This document shows, one piece after another, positions 7,134-12,092 of a stretch of DNA of 12,092 nt (its first letter is position 1; each line of letters starts with the position of its first letter). The position numbers and the translations under genes are program-made. Origin of the DNA: Asaia bogorensis (GTDB lineage: Bacteria; Pseudomonadota; Alphaproteobacteria; Acetobacterales; Acetobacteraceae). The stretch lies in contig CAMBXJ010000070.1 in the NCBI GenBank assembly GCA_945871455.1, forward strand, positions 1 to 12,092, written 5' to 3'. The notes under the pieces are model-generated. The model worked only from the letters and a program-made list of their open reading frames with translations. It made no database searches and was not told the origin of the DNA.

Positions 7134-7802
7134 ATGACGATCCCGCTGCCCGGTCACGACGACCTGCGCCGTCTGCTCTATACCCCCGTGGTGTCTGACG
7201 TGCTGGACAGCTTCGGGTTGATGCGCCAGGCGCTGCGGCCGTTCGTGCGGCCGCTGGACGACAGCCTTGTGCTGCTCGGGCGCGCCCGCACCGGTCGGTA
7301 TGCGACCCTGACCGCCCCATCGACCTCCGCCAACCCGTATGAGTTGGAGATGGACCTGATCGATGGGTTGCTGCCCGGAGAGGTCGCGGTCCTGGCCTGC
7401 GACGGCCCGACCGATTGGGTGGCGCCCTGGGGGGAATTGCTGACGACCGCCGCCCGCGCGCGCGGCGCCGCCGGCTGCGTGACCGATGGCCTGGTGCGCG
7501 ATGTCGGCCGTATCCGCGCGATGGGATTTCCGGTGTTCCACGGCGGCATCGGCCCCCTGGACACGCGCAACCGGGCGGAAATGGTCGAAAAGGACACCGT
7601 GGTTCAGATCGCGGGCGCTCGGATCGCACCCGGCGACTGGATCCTGGGCGACGTCGATGGCGTTGTGGTCATCCCCGCCGATCGGGCCGATGCGGTGTTC
7701 CGCGCCGCGCTCGACAAGATTGCCGCCGAGGACACGTCACGCGCCGAACTGGAAGCCGGCGACAGCTTGCGAACGGTCTTCGCGCGCCACGGCGTCCTGT
7801 AG
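7134..7802 (+). CDS. RraA-family protein / HMG-CHA aldolase-like enzyme
   Basis: This 222-residue protein has the RraA/class II pyruvate aldolase fold. Characterised relatives cleave 4-hydroxy-4-methyl-2-oxoglutarate or 4-carboxy-4-hydroxy-2-oxoadipate to pyruvate, or act as the RNase E inhibitor RraA. The diagnostic block is present: [20 protein letters not shown] (100-119) followed by R122-D123, which align with the Arg-Asp pair that binds substrate and metal in the aldolases. FPVFHGG (132-138) and the [10 protein letters not shown] segment also fit. An intact Arg-Asp pair favours an aldolase or oxaloacetate decarboxylase role over pure RraA function. The specific substrate is unknown, and no aromatic-degradation genes are adjacent. 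ATG 7134 is well supported by AGGAGA (7123-7128), five bases upstream. It stands alone, divergent from rpmG with 243 bp between them. No signal peptide is visible. Confidence 0.87.
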   Translation: MTIPLPGHDDLRRLLYTPVVSDVLDSFGLMRQALRPFVRPLDDSLVLLGRARTGRYATLTAPSTSANPYELEMDLIDGLLPGEVAVLACDGPTDWVAPWGELLTTAARARGAAGCVTDGLVRDVGRIRAMGFPVFHGGIGPLDTRNRAEMVEKDTVVQIAGARIAPGDWILGDVDGVVVIPADRADAVFRAALDKIAAEDTSRAELEAGDSLRTVFARHGVL

Positions 7803-8346
7803 GTGATCGGCCGCGGGCCTTGCGGGGCCTTGCATTGCGATCCGGGCACACACGGGCAGGAAGCGACGGCGCCTCGATGGGGCAAGCGTCATGGGCGGGC
7901 ATGACGTCGAAGCCGGCATCTCGGGCCGGGTTCGGGCACTGCCCCCAGCGAGGATTCGCTGTTTCGACGGACAAATTTCGCACCATCACAATCCGATGCC
8001 GTGGCGGTCAGGGCTTTTTTGACGCTCCATCGCCGGATCGGCCCTGGGTGGGCGGCATGGCTGGTCGGTACCGGTTGGTGGCACATGCGCGGAGTTCTTT
8101 GACGGGCGGCCAGGGCGATCGGTTCCGGAGGCAGGTTCTTAATGTGGATGTGGAACGTTTTGGGCGCCGGCGAATGCCGCACGAAATCCTTGCAGAAGGG
8201 GTGGCGGTCGCTGGTCGATGTGGCTAAAGTTGCTGCAACGACGCCGCGAATCGGCAGACACCGTGCCATGATCGCAAACATGCGGCCTGGACACGATCTT
8301 CTTGGGGGCGTCGCGCCGTTAAGCCGCGAACCAACAAGGACCAATC
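7803..8346. other. 544-bp intergenic region without a convincing gene
   Basis: No open frame here has family-like sequence or a good ribosome binding site. The longest frame, on the minus strand at 7889-8344, reads as low-complexity Arg/Pro/His-rich sequence typical of GC-rich antisense. The region holds a direct repeat (GGGCCTTGC followed by GGGCCTTGC, about 7816-7835). It also holds a 7-bp-stem inverted repeat, CGTCATG (7887-7893) and CATGACG (7900-7906). A T6 run at about 8015-8020 has no good stem before it. The promoter of the HU gene must lie in the right part, but I cannot place it confidently. Confidence 0.6.
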
Positions 8347-8616
8347 ATGTCAAAAGCCTTTATCGCAGAAGTCATCCGAAACTCAGCGGAACTGACCGGC
8401 GCGGCCGCCAACCGTGCCGCGGGCGACCTGATGGAAGCCATCGTCAAAGAACTGAAGAAGTCGGGCAAGTTCACGCTGCCGAGCTTCGGGACGTTTACGG
8501 TGCGGAAGACGAAGGCACGCAAGGGGCTCAACCCGCGCACCGGAGAGGCCATCAAGGTGAAGGCGGGCAAGACGGTCCGCTTCAAGGCCTCCCCGACCTT
8601 GAAAAAGGCGGTCTGA
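8347..8616 (+). CDS. hup: HU-family histone-like DNA-binding protein
   Basis: This 89-residue protein has the length and layout of HU: two N-terminal helices, then a beta-arm. FTLPSFGTFTVRK (about 42-54) matches the HU core and KARKGLNPRTGEAIKVKAG (about 56-74) is the DNA-contacting arm, with the intercalating Pro in NPRTGE. RFKASPTLKKAV is the C-terminal helix. It bends and compacts DNA in the nucleoid and would work as a homo- or heterodimer. AAGGA (8336-8340) six bases before ATG 8347 is a good ribosome binding site. IHF subunits are less likely given the length and the arm sequence. A perfect hairpin starts about 20 bp after its stop and may end its transcript. Confidence 0.95.
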   Translation: MSKAFIAEVIRNSAELTGAAANRAAGDLMEAIVKELKKSGKFTLPSFGTFTVRKTKARKGLNPRTGEAIKVKAGKTVRFKASPTLKKAV

Positions 8617-8637
8617 TTTCGGTTGCCTCCAGGCTTG

Positions 8638-8666
8638 CGACTGAATGCCGATCCGGCATTCAGTCG
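8638..8666. terminator. Perfect 13-bp-stem hairpin between HU gene and MFS gene
   Basis: The arms CGACTGAATGCCG (8638-8650) and CGGCATTCAGTCG (8654-8666) are perfect reverse complements with a 3-nt loop (ATC). The hairpin starts 22 bp after the HU stop, which suits a transcript end. No T-run follows, so it is not a classical intrinsic terminator. It contains the ATG at 8645, and the alternative GTG of the next gene begins at its last base (8666). It could therefore also limit translation of the exporter or be a protein-binding site. Confidence 0.6.
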
Positions 8667-10048
8667 TGACCCTGCGTGTTTCGCCCGGCCTGGGTGTACT
8701 GATCGTCGGACTCGGCACCGTGGTGGTGCCCTTCGATTCATCCGTCAACGTCGCGTTTCCCCATATTATCCGCGCCTTCGACCTGCCGATCCCGGCCATC
8801 CAGTGGGTCGTCATCGCCTACACCCTGACCTATGCCGCCCTCACGCTCGTGTTCGGCCGTATCGGGGACATGCTGGGGTATCGGCGGATATTCCTGATCG
8901 GCAGCGCCTGGAGCATGGTCGCGTTCGTCCTTTGCGCGGCGGCCCCGTCCTACCCCTGGCTGCTGGCGGCGCGTGTGATGCAAGGCGTGGGCGCGGCCCT
9001 GGCTTTGAGTTGCGGTCCCGCACTGGCGACCAGCCTGTTTCCGGAACAGGAGCGAGCGCGCGTACTCGGGCTCTATACGATGGTGTTCGGCATCGGTGGC
9101 GCCATCGGGCCGGTCATCGCCGGGCAGTTGGTGGAGGTCTGGGGCTGGTCGGCGGTGTTCTGGTTCCGCGCACCCATCGCCGCGGCCGCGTTCCTGCTGA
9201 CATGGACCTTGCCGGCGTCCCCTCGGCACGGTTCGGCGCGGTTCGATGCGCCGGGTGCCGTGCTGCTGGTGGTATGGATCAGCGCCATGCTGCTGGCGTT
9301 GAACCAGTTGCAGCACCTCGGCCAGACCGTGGTCTGGGGCGCGCTGGCAGCCACGGTGACGGTCGCGGCCATTGCCGGGTTTATCGTGCGGGAACTGCGG
9401 ACGGCCCAACCCATCATCGATCTGCGCTATTTCCGAGACCCGGATTTCGCGCTGGTGAACGGGGCGCATGTCGCGCTGAACCTGGCGGGCTTTTCCATCA
9501 TGCTGCTGGTGCCTTTCTATCTGGACCGGATCGGAGGCCTGTCCGTGCCGGTGGGTGGCATGGTGCTGGCCGCGTCGCCGTTGGGGATCATGGTGTCGGC
9601 CCCGATCGCCGGGCGGCTGGCGTCCCGGGTGCCGCCGAAACGGCTGGCCTTGATCGGCGCGGCCCTGATGGCGCTGGCCCAGGTGGCCATCGGTCTGGCG
9701 GATGCGCCGGCCAACATCCCCCTGTTGTGTCTGTCCATGTTCGCGCAGGGCTGCGGGATGGGGCTGTTCCAGGTGGCCTATTTCGACATCGCCACCGCCA
9801 CCATCCCGCGGGAAGACCGCGGCGTCGCCGGTAGCCTGGTGATGATGACCCGCACGGTCGGTGTGGTGACCGCGGCCACGGTGCTGATGCTGTTCTTCCA
9901 AACGCTCCGCGATGGCGCGCTGGGTCGGGGCGAGCCGGTCGAGACCGCATTTCTGATCGGCTTCCAAGGGGCCTTCCATATCGCGGCGGCGATCCCGGTG
10001 CTGGTTGTGTTGGCGGCCGTGCTGCGCGGTTGGGGACGTCGGACTTGA
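8645..10048 (+). CDS. MFS transporter, DHA2-type 14-TM drug/metabolite exporter
   Basis: This 467-residue inner-membrane protein shows about 14 hydrophobic segments, as expected for proton-coupled drug:H+ antiporters of the DHA2 group. The first segment ends VPFDSSVNVAFPHI, a variant of the family's D-x-T-x-VNVALP motif. Motif A, GRIGDMLGYRRIF, lies between TM2 and TM3. RVMQGVGAALALSCGPAL (TM4) carries the motif B Arg, and the antiporter motif C GAIGPVIAG is in TM5. The substrate is unknown. The start is uncertain: ATG 8645 lies within the left arm of a perfect hairpin, and in-frame GTG 8666 at the hairpin's end gives a more usual N-terminus. Neither has a good Shine-Dalgarno sequence. It follows the HU gene by 28 bp. 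Its stop codon overlaps the -35 element of the downstream toxin-antitoxin promoter. No adjacent regulator gene is seen. Confidence 0.92.
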   Translation: MPIRHSVVTLRVSPGLGVLIVGLGTVVVPFDSSVNVAFPHIIRAFDLPIPAIQWVVIAYTLTYAALTLVFGRIGDMLGYRRIFLIGSAWSMVAFVLCAAAPSYPWLLAARVMQGVGAALALSCGPALATSLFPEQERARVLGLYTMVFGIGGAIGPVIAGQLVEVWGWSAVFWFRAPIAAAAFLLTWTLPASPRHGSARFDAPGAVLLVVWISAMLLALNQLQHLGQTVVWGALAATVTVAAIAGFIVRELRTAQPIIDLRYFRDPDFALVNGAHVALNLAGFSIMLLVPFYLDRIGGLSVPVGGMVLAASPLGIMVSAPIAGRLASRVPPKRLALIGAALMALAQVAIGLADAPANIPLLCLSMFAQGCGMGLFQVAYFDIATATIPREDRGVAGSLVMMTRTVGVVTAATVLMLFFQTLRDGALGRGEPVETAFLIGFQGAFHIAAAIPVLVVLAAVLRGWGRRT

Positions 10049-10074
10049 CTCTGGCGTCGCAGGACGCCTAGTTT
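10045..10074 (+). promoter_or_regulatory. Sigma-70-like promoter of the toxin-antitoxin pair
   Basis: TTGACT (10045-10050, 5 of 6 to consensus) is followed by an 18-bp spacer and TAGTTT (10069-10074, 3 of 6). The spacer contains an inverted repeat, GGCGTC (10053-10058) and GACGCC (10063-10068). The position 28 bp before the antitoxin start suits a short leader. The -35 overlaps the stop codon of the exporter gene. Confidence 0.5.
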
Positions 10075-10093
10075 AGCCCGCGTCTAGCTAGGC
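10066..10093. promoter_or_regulatory. Putative antitoxin operator (CTAG-type palindrome)
   Basis: GCCTAG (10066-10071) and CTAGGC (10088-10093) form an inverted repeat. The right half also holds the small palindrome CTAGCTAG (10084-10091 region). It overlaps the -10 box and the expected transcription start. Phd/VapB antitoxins typically bind such palindromes to repress their own operon. Confidence 0.4.
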
Positions 10094-10101
10094 ATGATCC
10101 C

Positions 10102-10350
10102 GTGAAAACCATCAACGTGCATGAGGCCAAATCGACCCTGTCCGTGCTGCTCGCCGATGTCGAACGCGGGGAGGAGGTGACGATTGCCCGCAACGGCACG
10201 CCGATCGCCAAACTGGTCCGCGTCACCCAGGTCCACCCGAGGGAACCGGGCCTGTTGCGCGGCTTGCCGGGTTGGAAGGACTTCACCTTCGATCCGGAGA
10301 TGTTTGCGCCCCTGACCGATGAGGAACTGTTGGCGGAAGGCTGGGAATGA
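10102..10350 (+). CDS. Phd/YefM-type antitoxin of a PIN toxin (VapB-like)
   Basis: This 82-residue protein begins with the Phd/YefM DNA-binding fold: MKTINVHEAKSTLSVLLADV, then GEEVTIARNGTPIAKLVRV (about 22-40). The C-terminal part, with LPGWKDF, PEMFAPLTDEELLAEGWE, is the acidic, likely disordered segment that wraps around and inhibits the toxin. GTG 10102 is the start implied by the family N-terminus (M-K-T-I-N-V-H-E-A-K); the upstream ATG at 10094 is out of frame. The gene overlaps the toxin by 4 bp (ATGA, 10347-10350), the usual translational coupling. It probably represses the shared promoter just upstream. Confidence 0.92.
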   Translation: MKTINVHEAKSTLSVLLADVERGEEVTIARNGTPIAKLVRVTQVHPREPGLLRGLPGWKDFTFDPEMFAPLTDEELLAEGWE

Positions 10351-10739
10351 CGGTTGGCTATCTGGCTGACGCCTGTGCCCTGATCGTTTTCCTCGCCTCC
10401 CCCGACGCCGACCGCATCATGCCCAACGCCGCCCGGATTATGCGGTCCGAGGACATCCGTGTGTCGCCGATCACGGTATGGGAGATCACCCGGAAAGCCG
10501 CGCTGGGAAAGCTGCCGGCGGTCTGGGACCCGTATCCGTCGCTCAGCCTGCTGCTGCGCGCACAGGGCTACAGCGTCCAGCCATTGGGGTGGGACGAAGC
10601 GGACCAGGCCAACCGGCTGCCGGCGTTGCACAAGGACCCGATGGACCGGATGCTGATCGCGACGGCCTTGCGGCACGATCTGGCGATCCTGACAGATGAT
10701 GCGGTGTTTGCCGGATATGGTGTGACGACGATTTGGTAG
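10347..10739 (+). CDS. vapC: PIN-domain ribonuclease toxin (VapC family)
   Basis: This 130-residue protein has the PIN-domain layout of VapC toxins, Mg-dependent endoribonucleases that usually cut tRNA or rRNA and stop translation. The acidic active-site residues appear in place: D8 in YLADACALI, E46 in VWEITRK, D97/D100 in HKDPMDRMLIATA, and D117 in LTDD. The ending FAGYGVTTIW is typical. All catalytic positions are kept, so it is probably functional. It is coupled to the antitoxin by a 4-bp overlap and ends 34 bp before the 3' end of a convergent gene. The RNA target cannot be read from sequence. Confidence 0.93.
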   Translation: MTVGYLADACALIVFLASPDADRIMPNAARIMRSEDIRVSPITVWEITRKAALGKLPAVWDPYPSLSLLLRAQGYSVQPLGWDEADQANRLPALHKDPMDRMLIATALRHDLAILTDDAVFAGYGVTTIW

Positions 10740-10740
10740 G

Positions 10741-10756
10741 GGGGCGACATCGCCCC
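10741..10756. terminator. GC-rich hairpin between convergent genes
   Basis: GGGGCG (10741-10746) and CGCCCC (10751-10756) form a strong 6-bp stem with a 4-nt ACAT loop. It directly follows the toxin stop codon and lies in the 34-bp gap before the convergent gene end. There is no T-run on either side, so it is a terminator-like or transcript-protecting hairpin rather than a classical terminator. Confidence 0.35.
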
Positions 10757-10773
10757 ACGCCAGGTCTCGGTCA

Positions 10774-11802
10774 TCATGGTCTGACGGGTCGGCTGTCCCA
10801 CAGGCCCCGCGCCATTGCGACGCAAGCCGCCGGATCGTCGGCGCGTCCGGCCGCATGCAGGGCGACGGCGGATGTCGCGATCACAATGGCTTCGGCCGCG
10901 GGATCGGCCCGGGTTCCATGCCACACGGAAACCAGATCGGCGGTCGACAGGCCGGTCGGTTTGCCCGCACCCTCTAAAGCCCGCCAAACCACCTCCCCCG
11001 CTCGGCTGGTCAGCACCAGGGGCTTGACGCCGGTCCATTCCGCCTCTCCGCCGCCCCCCTTCAGCACGGCGATACGACGGCCCAGGCATTCGGCCACCGC
11101 CAGATGCAGGGCGATATAGGCGGGGTGGAAGACGCCATCGATCGACCCGGCCGCATTTGCTGGGTCAAGCAAACGTCCCACCGTATTGAGCGGCGATCGC
11201 AGTCCCAGAACGCCCCTCAGGGCCAGCAGCGCCGCGATGTCCGGGCTGAGCGCTTCGATCGGTACGAATGCAAAGCCGAGCGAAGAGAGGCTTTGTTCGG
11301 CGGCGGCGGCGGTGGTGGAAGGTGGGATCGACAGCGCGCCCAACGCATCGACCAATGGCTGGCGGCCAGGGCCGACCGAAGGACCGTGCATCATCACCCT
11401 GACCCCGGCTCTTGCGACCAGCAGCGCGGCTAGCAGGTACCATGGCAACCCCCGGGTGCGACCGTCGGCGTAACTCGGCCAATCAAGGTCGACCGGTCGT
11501 GAAAAGCGCCATGGCAGACTGGCGTGATCACGCGCGGCCTCGACCAGCCCCACGATCTCGTCGGCTTCCTCCCCGCGATAGCGCAGCAGCATCAGCATTG
11601 CGCCGACCTGTTCCCGCGTTGCCTCGCCGCGTAGCACCATGCCCAGGGCCAGGCGAGCCTCGGCCCGGGTCAGGGACCGCGATCGGCCGGGGCCGCGACC
11701 CAGAATGCGGATGAAGGGTGCGAAGTCGTGCGTGTCGGTGCTCGTACGGGGCGGGAATTCGGTCGGCGGGTCGTTTGGGGGACCTGTAGGCGCATCTGTC
11801 AT
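10774..11802 (-). CDS. TrpD2/YbiB-like glycosyl transferase (anthranilate phosphoribosyltransferase family)
   Basis: This 342-residue protein has the two-domain nucleoside phosphorylase-like fold of TrpD. The N-terminal helical domain shows FAPFIRILGRGPGRSRSLTR, then ALGMVLRGEATREQVGAMLM. The alpha/beta domain shows WYLLAALLVARAGVRVMMHG, then RSPLNTVGRLLDPA and IALHLAVAECLGRRIAVLKG. True TrpD motifs are altered: the GTGGD loop is replaced (SYADGR), KHGNR is MHGPS, and the GxDGxDE metal site is KGGGGEAE. This fits the TrpD2/YbiB group, whose E. coli member binds nucleic acid and is not a tryptophan enzyme. ATG 11802 is supported by AAGGG seven bases upstream; the frame stays open to 11892 but without a better start. 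A Pro/Thr-rich stretch of about 25 residues precedes the fold. It converges with vapC, and no trp genes are nearby. Confidence 0.8.
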   Translation of the reverse strand: MTDAPTGPPNDPPTEFPPRTSTDTHDFAPFIRILGRGPGRSRSLTRAEARLALGMVLRGEATREQVGAMLMLLRYRGEEADEIVGLVEAARDHASLPWRFSRPVDLDWPSYADGRTRGLPWYLLAALLVARAGVRVMMHGPSVGPGRQPLVDALGALSIPPSTTAAAAEQSLSSLGFAFVPIEALSPDIAALLALRGVLGLRSPLNTVGRLLDPANAAGSIDGVFHPAYIALHLAVAECLGRRIAVLKGGGGEAEWTGVKPLVLTSRAGEVVWRALEGAGKPTGLSTADLVSVWHGTRADPAAEAIVIATSAVALHAAGRADDPAACVAMARGLWDSRPVRP

Positions 11803-11993
11803 GCGGTTGCCCTTGTGGCTGTCAGCGCGGCCGATGGGTCGGCGGCGGACCTTGGATCGTAGCGATAAGCCAGGCAGTGGTCGCTGTTGCACTGTCGCCC
11901 ATTGTCCCAGGCCCTATCGCACGCCGTCGCCAAAGAGCGGGCGATCACCCGGCTGCCGCACTCATGCCAACCACCCGGACCGTAGACCTATCG

Positions 11994-12046
11994 CGCCCCC
12001 TCCTCGTCTTCGCCGGACTTGCGCCGGCAATGACGATGAGGGGGCG
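11994..12046. repeat. 53-bp imperfect palindrome, REP/MITE-like intergenic element
   Basis: Two 23-bp arms (11994-12016 and 12024-12046) are reverse complements at 20 of 23 positions and flank a 7-nt loop (ACTTGCG). The arms start CGCCCCCTC and contain TCGTC and GCCGG near the loop. The right arm contains the GGCAATGACGATGAG string. Palindromes with CGTCATTGCCGG-type cores are common dispersed repeats in alphaproteobacteria. It lies in the last 290 bp of the window, where no gene is seen. Confidence 0.75.
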
Positions 12047-12092
12047 GCCAGGGGTCAATATTTCGGCCGGGTTGGCCTCATCCCGACCGCCC

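Noticed and set aside
8001..8020. T6 run as a terminator of the RraA-like gene
   Set aside because: No stable GC-rich stem precedes the T-run; only a 4-bp inverted repeat with a long loop spans it, and it lies about 200 bp after the stop codon.
7889..8344. 151-codon open frame on the minus strand in the gap before the HU gene
   Set aside because: It has Arg/Pro/His-rich composition, no recognisable family and no ribosome binding site, and it lies directly across the expected HU promoter region. Long spurious frames are common in GC-rich DNA.
8623..9834. Long open frame overlapping the exporter gene in another frame
   Set aside because: It is a GC-skew shadow: the other frame gives 14 membrane segments and MFS motifs, while this one gives Arg/Gly-rich sequence.

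Overview
The window is GC-rich, densely packed chromosomal DNA. It is probably from an alphaproteobacterium, possibly Rhodospirillales or Acetobacteraceae. The basis is a PleD-type response regulator next to an alphaproteobacterial-type ribosomal protein L33 gene, a PmtA-like phospholipid N-methyltransferase, a transmembrane PAS-GGDEF-EAL protein, and a palindromic repeat of a kind common in these genomes. Taxonomy is inferred from gene content and sequence style only.

Bases 1-5000 (left part): The window opens inside the 3' end of an EAL-domain c-di-GMP phosphodiesterase gene. Two tightly coupled pterin genes follow: a QueD/6-pyruvoyl-tetrahydropterin-synthase-like protein that has lost catalytic positions, and a GTP cyclohydrolase I (folE) with its active site intact. 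Between folE and the next gene lies an array of four 12-bp palindromes at an exact 27-bp period. Then comes a complete transmembrane PAS-GGDEF-EAL protein, paralogous to the truncated first gene (about 73% identical over the shared end by eye). A convergent PmtA-like methyltransferase gene closes this part.

Bases 5026-8350 (middle): A divergent intergenic region carries two short tandem-repeat arrays and leads into pleD (REC-REC-GGDEF with an I-site). The 3' end of pleD overlaps the convergent rpmG gene (L33) by 8 bp. A free-standing RraA-like/HMG-aldolase-family gene with a strong ribosome binding site follows. After it is a 544-bp stretch with no convincing gene.

Bases 8347-12092 (right part): An HU-type DNA-binding protein is followed by a perfect 13-bp-stem hairpin that contains the candidate start codons of a 14-TM DHA2-type MFS exporter. 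A vapBC-type toxin-antitoxin pair follows, with a recognisable promoter and palindromes. A TrpD2/YbiB-like phosphoribosyltransferase-family gene lies on the minus strand. The window ends with a 53-bp imperfect palindrome of REP/MITE type.

Functional theme: the first 6.7 kb is dominated by c-di-GMP turnover (three GGDEF and/or EAL genes), with a GTP-derived pterin module placed between two of them. Pterin control of a dual c-di-GMP enzyme is known in Agrobacterium (PruA/PruR/DcpA). A similar link here is a hypothesis, not something the sequence proves.
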